From: a virus
DNA length: 64,000 bases
Virus record (IMG/VR): IMGVR_UViG_3300045999_010308
Span: 18,823-82,822 of that record
Reading direction: 5' to 3' (one strand)
The first letter of the stretch is position 1. Each line of letters begins with the position of its first letter. The translations under genes and the position numbers were made by a program. The notes beneath the pieces are model-generated. The model did not search any database and was not told where the DNA came from. It saw only the letters and a program-made list of their open reading frames with translations. This document shows positions 44,663-52,631 of the stretch, piece after piece.

Positions 44663-44699
44663 ATATACCTATAATGACAGGTATATGTTTGTATGTCAA
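44663..44699 (-). promoter_or_regulatory. Operator-promoter class B, copy 1
   Basis: Minus strand TTGACA (44699-44694), 17-nt spacer, CATTAT. The inverted repeat ATATACCT...AGGTATAT (44663-44686) covers the -10. The same arrangement precedes the 45143 gene. Confidence 0.65.
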
Positions 44700-44893
44700 G
44701 TGTTTTTTTGTTTTTTTTTCAGCCGATAACGACGACATCTTTCGGCGTTAGTCATTGAATCAGGGTGGGAGGGTTTTCCTGCCGGATTACCAGTAAAATG
44801 ATGATTGCAATCCTTACATCGGTATCTCTGTTTTCCTGACACAGAGAACCCTTTTTTAGAGATTCTCTGTGATTGGCATTTAGGACATTGCAT
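44696..44893 (-). CDS. Small zinc-ribbon protein (InsA N-terminal-like)
   Basis: 65 residues. CPKCQSQRISKKGFSVSGKQRYRCKDCNHHF is the CxxC...CxxC zinc ribbon seen at the start of IS1-type InsA and related proteins. The basic C-terminus (ERCRRYRLKKKQ) suits nucleic-acid binding. No transposase follows, so it is probably a phage DNA-binding protein. Confidence 0.6.
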   Translation of the reverse strand: MQCPKCQSQRISKKGFSVSGKQRYRCKDCNHHFTGNPAGKPSHPDSMTNAERCRRYRLKKKQKNT

Positions 44894-45056
44894 TAATTAA
44901 GGCTTCCATTTTTTCAATTTCAGACAAAATCAAGTCTCTTTCTTTTTTGTATTTACCAGGATTTCGGTGTTTTCTAATTTGTAATTCAACTACAGAAAGT
45001 CTTTGTTTTTTGTATTCAATTTGTATTTCTATTGTACGTTTTTTTCTGTTAAGCAT
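44880..45056 (-). CDS. Small coiled-coil protein
   Basis: 58 residues (MLNRKKRTIEIQIEYKKQRLS...), predicted helical. A good ribosome site AAGGAGAT precedes the ATG, and the stop overlaps the start of the zinc-ribbon gene. Function unknown. Confidence 0.6.
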   Translation of the reverse strand: MLNRKKRTIEIQIEYKKQRLSVVELQIRKHRNPGKYKKERDLILSEIEKMEALINAMS

Positions 45057-45085
45057 CTGCTTATCTCCTTTGTGTTTGTTTCTCT

Positions 45086-45124
45086 ATATCCCCATTGTAG
45101 GGGATATGTTTGTATGTTGTCAAG
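45086..45124 (-). promoter_or_regulatory. Operator-promoter class B variant
   Basis: Inverted repeat ATATCCCC-ATTGTA-GGGGATAT (45086-45107) downstream of a TTGACAACATAC -35 region on the minus strand. Same layout as the class B copies, but with CCCC/GGGG arms, which suggests a related repressor. Confidence 0.6.
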
Positions 45125-45142
45125 GGGTTTGGAAAATATTTT

Positions 45143-45808
45143 TCAAATAACCCCGTAGTCTGACAATGCAAATACTGACTCCATGTCTCCTTTTTTTGCT
45201 TTTGCTTTTGCTTCTGCTATTGCTTGACGATCTTCCTCGTTCTGTTTTCTTGTTTTGTCATCCATTTTGCGATAGGCTTTTTCGGCTTCTTTGAAACTTT
45301 TAAAGACCGAAATGCTACCCCATACTTCGGTCTGATAGCGATCTTGAAAGAGTCTAGACTGCAAATCTTTTTTAATTTTAAAGATAATTCTCTCGAAAAT
45401 GGTGTCGGTAACAGCACCCTCAAAACCGACTACATAAAAGGATTTTCCGTTAACAGATAAATGTGCTATACAAGCGGCGCGTCCAGTATTGACACAACCT
45501 AACGATTCCGAACCAACCACATAACTTAGGTGGCGAGATAACTTGTGTTGTAAAGACTGTTCTTTACTGGTCGTCGCTTGTTTTTTGACAGTCTTAACTT
45601 GATTGACATTGACTGTGACTTTATATGTCTGTAGTTTTTCCATATATTTTTCTGACCAAGCCTTAGCCGCTTCATAGCTACGGCGGTAAGATACTTTATC
45701 ATCAGGAAAATAACAGAACCACTTATCTTGATCAATTCCCACACCTTTTTTGATTTCTACATTTCCTGCTACATAGTGACCGGGTGCTTGTCGTTTAAAC
45801 TTTAACAT
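45143..45808 (-). CDS. Unknown protein
   Basis: 221 residues. A beta-rich N-terminal part (GHYVAGNVEIKK...WFCYFPDDK) is followed by a basic linker and a highly charged C-terminal helix (about 180-210). No family recognised. It has a class B operator-promoter. Confidence 0.55.
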   Translation of the reverse strand: MLKFKRQAPGHYVAGNVEIKKGVGIDQDKWFCYFPDDKVSYRRSYEAAKAWSEKYMEKLQTYKVTVNVNQVKTVKKQATTSKEQSLQHKLSRHLSYVVGSESLGCVNTGRAACIAHLSVNGKSFYVVGFEGAVTDTIFERIIFKIKKDLQSRLFQDRYQTEVWGSISVFKSFKEAEKAYRKMDDKTRKQNEEDRQAIAEAKAKAKKGDMESVFALSDYGVI

Positions 45809-45832
45809 TTTGAACTCCTTTGGTGTTTTGGT

Positions 45833-45869
45833 ATATACCTATAATGACAGGTATATGTTTATATGTCAA
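45833..45869 (-). promoter_or_regulatory. Operator-promoter class B, copy 2
   Basis: Inverted repeat ATATACCT...AGGTATAT (45833-45856), TTGACA at 45869-45864 on the minus strand. Nearly identical to the 44.66-kb copy. Confidence 0.65.
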
Positions 45870-46020
45870 GGGGTTTGTCAAACTTTTTTATTATCTTTTT
45901 GTAGTTTGTAGATTTACCTATGGTTACACTGATCGCAGGACTGCCAAAAATCTCGGAAAATCAAGCTAATAAAGCAATCACACACTTTTTGACGGATGAC
46001 AACTGATAACTAATAACTGA

Positions 46021-46164
46021 TTACAGCGTCGGATATTTGCCTAGCACTGTTTGTGCTTCCTGATTTAGAGATTGAGTTATTTGCTCAATCTCTTTGCAGA
46101 AAATTCGAGCTTTTTTAATTTCAGAAATTTGTGTTGTTTCGATTGGTTGTTTAGCGTTATCCAT
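46021..46164 (-). CDS. Small unknown protein
   Basis: 47 residues (MDNAKQPIETTQISEIKKARIF...), helical. Its promoter carries a class A operator (46208-46238), like several larger genes around it, which supports a real gene. Function unknown. Confidence 0.5.
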   Translation of the reverse strand: MDNAKQPIETTQISEIKKARIFCKEIEQITQSLNQEAQTVLGKYPTL

Positions 46165-46207
46165 AATCTTGTTTTTCTGTGTTTTGGTTACTTTCTATTA
46201 TGGATCG

Positions 46208-46238
46208 TTCTCCCAGTAATGTCAACTATCTGGGAGAA
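46208..46238 (-). promoter_or_regulatory. Operator-promoter class A, copy 1
   Basis: Arms TTCTCCCAG and CTGGGAGAA flank TTGACA on the minus strand, followed after 17 nt by CATAAT. Further copies stand before the 47394, 48299, 49709 and 59839 starts. Confidence 0.7.
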
Positions 46239-46281
46239 TCTTTTCTGAACAAGTGTACTACTGATAACTGATAACTAGAAA

Positions 46282-47394
46282 CTAACTAATCTCTATGTCG
46301 TTAGCGTCAGCGAAGTCGTTGACATCCATGAACCAGTCTTCCCATTCATCAGGGTCGGATAGATTGACTTTATCGACTGTCCAGGCTGCACCAGACTGCA
46401 AATATAGCCCTGCTTTCCACTTGTCAGGATATGGATGCTTTGCTTTTTCGGTATCGTTGGGAGTAAGAATAAACTGGAGAATGTCTTTTCCCCATTTACC
46501 TTTTTTGATATTGTAAAAACAGGATAAGGCATCAATTAAGTCGTCGCACTCTTGCTGGTAGTCAGCAAAGTTTTCTGGCAGTTTAAACTTAGATTTTTTA
46601 GCCGTCGGTTTTTTATCTGATTTAGGTTTTGGTTCGGCTTCCAATTGACTGTTTTTTAGTTGCTTATTTTCCTGTTCAAGTTGATAAATACGAGCATGCA
46701 GCTGAGTAACAGATTCGTTTAGAACTGTTATTTGATTTGTTTCTCTTTGCAGTGGATAAACTGTAGATTCTAGGTCGTGAACTTGTTGCTTTAAGTTTTC
46801 AATCCATGCTTCATTGTACTCTTTGCCCTGTTTTAATTCATGAATACTAGCCGTCAAGTGGTTAATAATCTCAGATCCTTCTTTATTTTCACGCTGTCTG
46901 AGATTGTGCATCTCTTGAATAGATTGAGTCAATTCAAGATTTTCCCATTCTAAGTTTTGAACTAAATTAGTTAATTGCCGATTTTTTCCCCATAGTTCCT
47001 CATTTGAAATAGAGGTCTTAGTAATTGCATCTTCACCTAACAACATATCAACAAGCGCAACTTGTCGTTTTTCAAAGAAAGATAACTCGTTATCAGTCTT
47101 TAGTTGGTTGTCAATTTCTTGATCCTCTTGTGGGATGTATTTGCAATTATCAAGAGAATCCCACAAATTATCAAATTTAACACAGTCATCTTGATCATAG
47201 TTTTCTAGTGCGTCCCAAAGCTTTTGGATGTCATAATTTGCAACAAATAACCCTTGCGTTTTGACCGTAACATAATCACCGTTATCAGTGACTGACAATT
47301 TTTCTCCAAAACACTCTTGGTTAATTTGATTGAGGGTGCTTTGGAGCAACCTGATAATTGTGGTTTTTTCGTAAAGTTCGATATTTGAAGTCAT
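46282..47394 (-). CDS. Unknown coiled-coil protein
   Basis: 370 residues. Long heptad region at about 145-250 (NLVQNLEWENLELTQSIQEM...). A basic linker (KPKSDKKPTAKKSKFKL) leads to a globular end with several Trp. No family recognised. Controlled by a class A operator-promoter. Confidence 0.6.
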   Translation of the reverse strand: MTSNIELYEKTTIIRLLQSTLNQINQECFGEKLSVTDNGDYVTVKTQGLFVANYDIQKLWDALENYDQDDCVKFDNLWDSLDNCKYIPQEDQEIDNQLKTDNELSFFEKRQVALVDMLLGEDAITKTSISNEELWGKNRQLTNLVQNLEWENLELTQSIQEMHNLRQRENKEGSEIINHLTASIHELKQGKEYNEAWIENLKQQVHDLESTVYPLQRETNQITVLNESVTQLHARIYQLEQENKQLKNSQLEAEPKPKSDKKPTAKKSKFKLPENFADYQQECDDLIDALSCFYNIKKGKWGKDILQFILTPNDTEKAKHPYPDKWKAGLYLQSGAAWTVDKVNLSDPDEWEDWFMDVNDFADANDIEIS

Positions 47395-47438
47395 TTTTTT
47401 GTCCTCTTGTGTTTTGTTTACTTTTCTATATTAGATCG

Positions 47439-47468
47439 TTCTCCCAATAAAGTCAAGTATATGGGAAA
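47439..47468 (-). promoter_or_regulatory. Operator-promoter class A, copy 2
   Basis: TTCTCCCAATAAAGTCAAGT at 47439-47458 followed by ATATGGGAAA; minus strand TTGACT, 17-nt spacer, TAATAT. The second arm is slightly degenerate. Confidence 0.65.
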
Positions 47469-47469
47469 A

Positions 47470-47850
47470 CTATTTTTGAGCATTTGTACTACGTCTTTGT
47501 TTGTAACGTTGGTGTTGATCCTGTTTTCGTTTAGGATCGAGTTCTCGGTGTTCCAAGCAGTACCCAGATTTGTTTCGGGCATTAAGTGCCGTAAATTTAC
47601 CCAAAACTAAGCAGGCATCACAATATTTAGTTTCAGGGATAATTGCTTCTGTAGAAAAGTTGATTCCTTTTTTTGCAATTATCTGAGGAGGCTTATCACA
47701 GATTAAAGCTACTCTTGTCAAACCTATGCCCGATAAAGAGTAATCTTGTAGCTTAACAAGACTTAAGTTAGTGTCAATGTTGTCGATTTTCTGAATAGAA
47801 GATTTTAAAACTTCAAAATCTTCCAATTCAAGAGATAAGATTAAGATCAT
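47470..47850 (-). CDS. Unknown protein with a CxxC pair
   Basis: 126 residues from the ATG at 47850. The second half has KYCDACLVLGKFTALNARNKSGYCLEH, which could bind zinc, and a very basic end (KRKQDQHQRYKQRR). A nucleic-acid-binding role is possible. It follows the 47913 gene. Confidence 0.5.
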   Translation of the reverse strand: MILILSLELEDFEVLKSSIQKIDNIDTNLSLVKLQDYSLSGIGLTRVALICDKPPQIIAKKGINFSTEAIIPETKYCDACLVLGKFTALNARNKSGYCLEHRELDPKRKQDQHQRYKQRRSTNAQK

Positions 47851-47912
47851 AGTGGTTTTTGTTAGTGTTAATATGAAATGGGGAATTATCCCCATTTTGA
47901 CTTAGTTGCTTA

Positions 47913-48299
47913 TTACCAAATGCTATAAAAGTGATAACCGCCTTTTATAGCCTCTACGCCGATGAAATGGGCGTTATTGTGTTTGTAAGCGGCGTATATC
48001 TCTTTTTCCGTCGGCAACTCTAGGGACAAATCAACTAAAGCCGTCACGCTGTAGAGTGTGTCGTGACATCCGCGAGCTAAACCTCCCGCAGGAACCTTAA
48101 CTAGCTCCGAGACATAGATAGTGGTGTAATTTAGAACGTCAGTCATATTATGGCCGTGTTTTGTCTGAATAGCTTTTGCTATAAAACTAGCAATTGCGTG
48201 ACTTTCCCAGTACCATCCGTGGGGACCGATGTAACCATCTTCGTAAATACGAAGTCTGTTGGCTTTAAACTTTTTAAATCCAGTTTGTTCTGTGTTCAT
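47913..48299 (-). CDS. Unknown small protein
   Basis: 128 residues, compact alpha/beta (DGYIGPHGWYWESHAIASFIAKAI...). No family recognised. Class A operator-promoter upstream. Confidence 0.55.
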   Translation of the reverse strand: MNTEQTGFKKFKANRLRIYEDGYIGPHGWYWESHAIASFIAKAIQTKHGHNMTDVLNYTTIYVSELVKVPAGGLARGCHDTLYSVTALVDLSLELPTEKEIYAAYKHNNAHFIGVEAIKGGYHFYSIW

Positions 48300-48344
48300 G
48301 ATTGTTACTTCTCCGTGTTTTGTTTACATTTCTATCATAGATCG

Positions 48345-48375
48345 TTCTCCCAGTAATGTCAATAAATTGGGAGAA
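48345..48375 (-). promoter_or_regulatory. Operator-promoter class A, copy 3
   Basis: TTCTCCCAG-TAATGTCAATAAA-TTGGGAGAA; TTGACA on the minus strand lies between the arms, and the -10 falls in the following TCTATGATAG region. Confidence 0.65.
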
Positions 48376-48395
48376 TCTTTTCTGAGCATTTGTAC

Positions 48396-48434
48396 CAATA
48401 AAAAACGCTTAACTAAGCTAAGTGTTTTTTATTG
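48396..48434. terminator. Terminator after the 48456 gene
   Basis: CAATAAAAAACGCTTA pairs with TAAGTGTTTTTTATTG (one G-U). It lies just past the stop at 48456 and stops minus-strand transcription before the next class A promoter. Confidence 0.7.
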
Positions 48435-48455
48435 CTGACTAAGCGATAAGTGTAC

Positions 48456-49709
48456 TCATGAAGCTTTAGCCTTGTCATCAAAAGCATCTATGATGTTTTG
48501 CCCTATTTTTGCTTTTTCAATTGCGCTATACTTATTCCATTCTAAGTAAGAACCTGGAATGTCAATGTTAGCGGCGACTAACTTTTTGACAGCTAACCTA
48601 GCCGCTTCTTTTTCGCTTAGATTTTCATACTTAACTGGGTTTCTAGTTTTAAATCCTACACTAGACATTATTTCTAATCCTGTTGGGATGTGATAAATGC
48701 AGTAAGCGTCATTTCCTCCCGCAGAAATCAGATAATCGCCCAAAGCTTCTCCTTTTACTTTTCTAGTTTCACCTTCTCTGTTTAGAATAGATATGGTCTG
48801 TTTGGTAAATTTTGTGTTATCGATTACTTCTTGAAACTTATTTACGCATGGCATCTCACCGAAAAGATTTAATTCTAATTGTTTGGTTCTGAGTTCAATT
48901 GCTTGAGTTTCGGTTATATTGATTTGAGTATCCTTAGATTTATTAATTGTCTTTTCTGGTTTCCGATAAAATTCGTCTTTAAATGCTTGTTTTTTCTCGA
49001 TCCATAGACAGTATTTTTCTGTTAATCCCCTTTTATCCATTTCTTGCTGGTATTGATCAACCCAATAAACTACCTGTAGAAGGAGATGGCGATCTCCCCA
49101 TTGAATATCTTTTTGTGTTCTAAGGTCTCTTTGCATTGATTGGGCAGCCAAAGAATACTTCCATCCGTCAATAATTTCTTTGTCTGTCAGTTTAGAAGAT
49201 GGTACGTTGCAGCAGTGTTTTTTAAGGGTAGAAACACTAACAGGGATTTTAACAATTATATCTTTTACCTTTATTTCTTTTTCTTTGACTTCTGATGGTT
49301 CCTCTTGAATTAATTCTAATTTACTAACTCTTTCTCTTAAAAGTCTGTATTTATTTGATCTTTTCTCTGATCTTTTTATAGAAGCCTCGCTAGGCCTTTT
49401 CCAAAGCCCTTTCCCAGTACACTTATCTCGATATTCTTCACGTTCTAAGTCTTCTAATTCTTCAACTATCTTTAATAGCTGTTTTTTAGATTCTTCTGTT
49501 AATTTACTAAAAATAAATTGTCCTCCCGTCAGTGCGTTCAACGATCTTTGTTGTTCCCATGTTAGGGTAATTTGTTTTTTGGGCTTTAACTGCTCAATAG
49601 CTGATTCTACTTTTAGAATTTCTATGACAATTTTAGCTTTGGCACGATTGCCTTTTGTAATCTTAAGTTGAGATTTCAATCGAGCTAATCTAGTTTGCAA
49701 AGTGTTCAT
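48456..49709 (-). CDS. Unknown protein with N-terminal coiled-coil module shared with the 52632 gene
   Basis: 417 residues. The first 45 residues (LQTRLARLKSQLKITKGNRAKAKIVIEILKVESAIEQL) align with the start of the 52632 protein (LQSKLARLNAQLAISRGRQN...ILAVEAAIEQL). The rest differs. The C-terminal part (about 310-415) has GDYLISAGGNDAYCIYHIPTG. A shared N-terminal module on different bodies suggests a common partner. Class A operator-promoter. Confidence 0.6.
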   Translation of the reverse strand: MNTLQTRLARLKSQLKITKGNRAKAKIVIEILKVESAIEQLKPKKQITLTWEQQRSLNALTGGQFIFSKLTEESKKQLLKIVEELEDLEREEYRDKCTGKGLWKRPSEASIKRSEKRSNKYRLLRERVSKLELIQEEPSEVKEKEIKVKDIIVKIPVSVSTLKKHCCNVPSSKLTDKEIIDGWKYSLAAQSMQRDLRTQKDIQWGDRHLLLQVVYWVDQYQQEMDKRGLTEKYCLWIEKKQAFKDEFYRKPEKTINKSKDTQINITETQAIELRTKQLELNLFGEMPCVNKFQEVIDNTKFTKQTISILNREGETRKVKGEALGDYLISAGGNDAYCIYHIPTGLEIMSSVGFKTRNPVKYENLSEKEAARLAVKKLVAANIDIPGSYLEWNKYSAIEKAKIGQNIIDAFDDKAKAS

Positions 49710-49750
49710 GTCGTTGTTCTGTGTTTTGTTTACTCTTTTATATTAGATCA

Positions 49751-49777
49751 TTCTCCCAATAAAGTCAAGTATATGGG
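49751..49777 (-). promoter_or_regulatory. Operator-promoter class A, copy 4
   Basis: TTCTCCCAATAAAGTCAAGT followed by ATATGGG, the closest relative of copy 2. The second arm is truncated. Confidence 0.6.
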
Positions 49778-49804
49778 TCAATCTTTTCTGAGCGTTTGTA
49801 CTAA

Positions 49805-50265
49805 GTATATCTACTTGTTATCATTGTAGATACATTGTAGATAGGGTGATCGACAACCGAAACCGTTACCCTGTAAAGGTTCTAGACTTTGTTGATAATG
49901 TCGATGTCTTATGGGAGGAGAAAAAGATAAAAGAATAAACCAGACTGGACAATAAAAAACTGTAGAGTAAAAAAAAGCAAACAAGGTCAACAGCAAGGCT
50001 GTTGGATTGTGATTCGATTGTTAATAAGGTTATTTACAATCGAAATCCTTATAGGGTATAGGTTTCAAGGTTTGTTTATCTTGTCGACACTCTATACAGA
50101 GAGAGAAAAAATAGGGAGAGATAAACGAACTGGACAATAAGAAAAGGATAAAAAATCTTGACACAGGGAAATAGAGTAACAATATAAACAAAGTCTAGAA
50201 CCTATATATATCAATGCTTTTTATTGTTGATCACCTTATCTACAATCTATTTACAAACCAACAAA
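49805..50265. repeat. Long inverted-repeat intergenic elements, copies 3 and 4
   Basis: No gene is supported in this 560-bp gap. It contains TTGTAGATA repeats, GTAAAGGTTCTAGACTTTG, a CGATTGTTAATAAGGTTATT palindrome near 50024, GGTATAGGTTTCAAGGTTTG and CTAGAACCTATATATATCAA. The loop is purine-rich, so these copies point the other way from copies 1 and 2. Two elements seem to be merged head to tail. Confidence 0.7.
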
Positions 50266-50267
50266 CT

Positions 50268-50299
50268 ATAAACCCCCTATGAGTCCATAGGGGGTTTAT
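50268..50299. terminator. Bidirectional terminator after the 50364 gene
   Basis: ATAAACCCCCTAT, loop GAGTCC, ATAGGGGGTTTAT: a perfect inverted repeat with flanking A/T runs. Confidence 0.75.
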
Positions 50300-50314
50300 C
50301 TTGAATGTCGGGGT

Positions 50315-50346
50315 AAAGACCCTCGCTTTTAGCGACGGGAGTGTCA
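50315..50346. mobile_element. Possible IS200/IS605 end remnant
   Basis: ACCCTCGCTTTTAGCGACGG followed by GAGTGTCAA has the form of the subterminal hairpin of cyanobacterial IS200/IS605 elements. No transposase gene is adjacent. Either a remnant left after excision or a look-alike. Confidence 0.35.
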
Positions 50347-50363
50347 AATGGGTTTAGGTATTT

Positions 50364-51068
50364 TTACCGTTTTTTGTCGTTTCTCATAAGCATTCGACCG
50401 CCTCGCCATCCCCGTGCTTTTTCTCGTTCGGTTTCGAGGAGGTTAAATTTAGCTATATCGCGCTCTTTTTCGGCGTGTAATTCTTCGATCACTAGCCGCT
50501 TATAGTCAAGCATCGAGTTTTTACTGCTAAAGTCAGCGATCATAGTCTTTTGAGTTTTGATCAACTCCTCTAGTATTTGCTTCTCTTCGCTTAGTTTGAC
50601 GATTTGGCTCTCAAGTTGCCTTACCTCTGTAATTGCCTCGCTCTTGACGCGAAAACCAGCTAATGTGTGAAGGAATAATCGGACTCCTAGCTTAAGCACT
50701 TGAGAGGCTAACTCAGGATTATCCTTTGGCAACCACTTACAGATTAGGTCTTCTGGGATTAGATAAACCCCTTGCAACCCGCCCTCTGTTTGAATTTGAG
50801 CCTGTTTTAGCAATCCTAATCCTAACCCCATTGTGTTACCCCCTTGTAACCCGCTCCCTGTTTGAATTTGAGGGTGATTTGGAGATTCAGAAGTTACCCC
50901 CTTGCTATTTTCTTTAGATAGCCGGTTTAATCGCATGGTGATAGCGTTGGAGCTTTTCCCAGACATACGAGCATATCCTTTGATTGAGGCAAAGCTTTCA
51001 CCGGTCTGAGTGTCGATAATTAGCTCGATGCCGTCGTGATCAAAACGTTGTAAAATTAGATCAGCCAT
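50364..51068 (-). CDS. Antirepressor-like regulator, paralog of 62369
   Basis: 234 residues. The N-terminus LQRFDHDGIELIIDTQTGESFASI and the middle LIPEDLICKWLPKDNPELA...LGVRLFLHTLAGF match the 62369 protein closely. A coiled-coil tail follows. This copy has an internal duplication (QIQTGSGLQGGN and QIQTEGGLQGVY). The family is widespread in cyanobacteria and resembles phage antirepressors in layout. It shares the 5' hairpin leader with 28741 and 62369. Confidence 0.65.
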   Translation of the reverse strand: MADLILQRFDHDGIELIIDTQTGESFASIKGYARMSGKSSNAITMRLNRLSKENSKGVTSESPNHPQIQTGSGLQGGNTMGLGLGLLKQAQIQTEGGLQGVYLIPEDLICKWLPKDNPELASQVLKLGVRLFLHTLAGFRVKSEAITEVRQLESQIVKLSEEKQILEELIKTQKTMIADFSSKNSMLDYKRLVIEELHAEKERDIAKFNLLETEREKARGWRGGRMLMRNDKKR

Positions 51069-51100
51069 GTTAGCCTCTACAGTAGGTTGACTTAGTTAGT

Positions 51101-51137
51101 CCCTCGCGTCAACGAGGGCATATTAATATTGTACTAC
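51101..51137 (-). promoter_or_regulatory. Promoter and 5'-terminal mRNA hairpin before the 50364 gene
   Basis: Minus strand: GTACAAT, about 11 nt, then CCCTCG-TTGACG-CGAGGG (51118-51101), then GACTAA. The arms differ from the 29.5-kb hairpin by a compensated base pair, so pairing is conserved. Confidence 0.65.
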
Positions 51138-51239
51138 ATTAAATAATCAATTATTCCCCAATATAGAAAATTCTATATTGGGGAATCTGGACACAGTAGC
51201 AACAAACTAATAAAACGTATATATATCAATACTTTCTAC

Positions 51240-51279
51240 TGTTAATACACTGTTAACAGATTGTTAGCAGTGTATTAAC
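51240..51279. repeat. Inverted repeat, small relative of the intergenic elements
   Basis: GTTAATACACTG ... CAGTGTATTAAC with 12-bp perfect arms, preceded by ACGTATATATATCAATACTT, which is the inverse of the TTGATATATATAG box of the large elements. Probably a partial copy. Confidence 0.7.
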
Positions 51280-51281
51280 TA

Positions 51282-51309
51282 AAAACCCGTCAATTAATTG
51301 ACGGGTTTT
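51282..51309. terminator. Perfect palindromic terminator
   Basis: AAAACCCGTCAATT followed directly by AATTGACGGGTTTT (14-nt arms). It follows the stop of the 51312 gene. Confidence 0.8.
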
Positions 51310-51311
51310 GA

Positions 51312-51593
51312 TTAATTAAATTTTTTGTACTCTTGTAGTATTATTTGGGTTGCCTCCTCAATTTGGGTTCCTTTTGATAGCAGTTCAAGGACTTTAGCTA
51401 AAACTTGTCTGACTCGTTCTTTACCTATTCCTAATTCTGCTGTAGTTGATGCCACTTTAAAGCGATAGTTCCGATGACGGGAAGTAACAGGCACTGGGTC
51501 AAGATTATTGTTTTTTGCCCACACCAGATAGATGTAGGCTTGTCTAGAAGTTATCACTTTTGTTTTTCTAGTCTTAATTTTTGAAAACATCAA
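51312..51593 (-). CDS. Small DNA-binding-like protein
   Basis: 93 residues. It has a basic N-terminus, and STTAELGIGKERVRQVLAKVLELL looks like the recognition part of a sigma-type or winged helix. It overlaps the HAD gene by 20 nt. Probably a regulator; family not identified. Confidence 0.55.
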   Translation of the reverse strand: MMFSKIKTRKTKVITSRQAYIYLVWAKNNNLDPVPVTSRHRNYRFKVASTTAELGIGKERVRQVLAKVLELLSKGTQIEEATQIILQEYKKFN

Positions 51594-52125
51594 TCATCTG
51601 GTATTCTTTGATTAAATCAAGGGAATATACACTCCAAATATGAGCGTCTAAAAAGTTAATTCCCGCATTTTTTGCCGCTAGTTTATCTTCTTCTCGATCT
51701 CCTACCATTAAAATATCGATAGGTTCTTTGGCGAAGGCTCTTAAAGCAGCAAAAATCATCCCAGGATTAGGCTTTCTGAATTGCTCAATAAGATCGGGGT
51801 ACAGTTCATCAATTTGCACGCAGGAACATTTTCTCACGCGAAAACATTCCCGTCCTTTAAAATCAGGGCAAAAATAAATGCAAGAAAGCCGGGGAAATAT
51901 TTCTAAAGTTTTTAGCTGTTCTTCAATTGCACTTTTTAAGGATTTATGTCCAGCAGCTACTCCGCCCTGATTAGTGATTCCTATCATCGTCCATCCCTCT
52001 TGATGGTAAATTTCCATAGCTTTTATCGCCCCTTCGATTGGTTCCTGATCGTTTGGATCTTCGATGAATTTTCCGTTGGTAGATTGGCGGATCGTGCCAT
52101 CAAGATCGAGCAATAAAGCTTTCAT
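51574..52125 (-). CDS. HAD-superfamily phosphatase (HAD-IIIA, GmhB/PNK-3'-phosphatase-like)
   Basis: 183 residues. Motif I DLDGTI (about 7-12), motif II TNQ (about 51), Lys in FRKPNPGM (about 118) and motif IV MVGDREEDKLAA (about 140) are all present. A Cys-rich loop CPDFKGRECFRVRKCSC can bind zinc as in GmhB phosphatases. It may dephosphorylate a heptose bisphosphate or a nucleic-acid 3' end. A CRISPR-repeat-like hairpin precedes the gene. Confidence 0.75.
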   Translation of the reverse strand: MKALLLDLDGTIRQSTNGKFIEDPNDQEPIEGAIKAMEIYHQEGWTMIGITNQGGVAAGHKSLKSAIEEQLKTLEIFPRLSCIYFCPDFKGRECFRVRKCSCVQIDELYPDLIEQFRKPNPGMIFAALRAFAKEPIDILMVGDREEDKLAAKNAGINFLDAHIWSVYSLDLIKEYQMIDVFKN

Positions 52126-52134
52126 TTTTTCAAA

Positions 52135-52180
52135 TTTTCCCCTACTTAAGCTTCAGGGCATCCCTAATAGGGATTAAGCG
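52135..52180 (-). repeat. CRISPR-repeat-like hairpin element, copy 1
   Basis: Minus strand TTAATCCCTATTAGGGATGC, then CCTGAAGCTTAAGTAGGGG. The core ATCCC-TATTA-GGGAT is the hallmark of cyanobacterial repeats. A nearly identical 42-nt block is at 52470-52512, before the next gene. Confidence 0.65.
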
Positions 52181-52218
52181 AATAATCAAGACAACTGATA
52201 ACTGACAACCAATTCAAC

Positions 52219-52455
52219 CTATCTAGTGTTGCATCCCAAAATTCCATAAGGATCGCCGTCTTCCTCCACATCTATACTATTCCATCGCTGAATAATTTCT
52301 TCAGCAAAAGCCTTAGTTAGCAGGGAACCTGGACGATAATATGATCTTCTGTAATGGGCTACTTCTGCGGCAGTTAAAATTTCAGAAGTAGTAGCCCGGG
52401 AGTTGATGTAGTTAGCAAATTCTTGAGCAGTCATTACCTTTTTGGAATTAGCCAT
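52219..52455 (-). CDS. Small unknown protein
   Basis: 78 residues (MANSKKVMTAQEFANYINSRATTSEILTA...). Helical, possibly DNA-binding. It is flanked by the two CRISPR-repeat-like elements. No family recognised. Confidence 0.5.
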   Translation of the reverse strand: MANSKKVMTAQEFANYINSRATTSEILTAAEVAHYRRSYYRPGSLLTKAFAEEIIQRWNSIDVEEDGDPYGILGCNTR

Positions 52456-52469
52456 TGCCTTCTTGATGA

Positions 52470-52569
52470 TTTTCCCCCTACTTAAGCTTCGGGGTATCCC
52501 TAATAGGGATTAGATAAAGCGCACGCAACTACGACTATAGTTCATAGTTTCAATTCCTAATAGGAGTTC
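52470..52569 (-). repeat. Degenerate mini-array: two CRISPR-repeat-like pieces with a 34-nt spacer
   Basis: Minus strand: GAACTCCTATTAGGAATTGA then AAC (52569-52547), 34 nt of unique sequence (52546-52513), then TAATCCCTATTAGGGAT (52512-52496). The first piece ends ATTGAAAC like true cyanobacterial repeats. The two pieces are not identical and one lacks its 3' handle. Confidence 0.5.
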
Positions 52570-52631
52570 TTTGTGCAGCTACCTTAAGTAAATCACTTAA
52601 TTCTTGATAGGTGTTGGCGAAGCGTGCCGCT

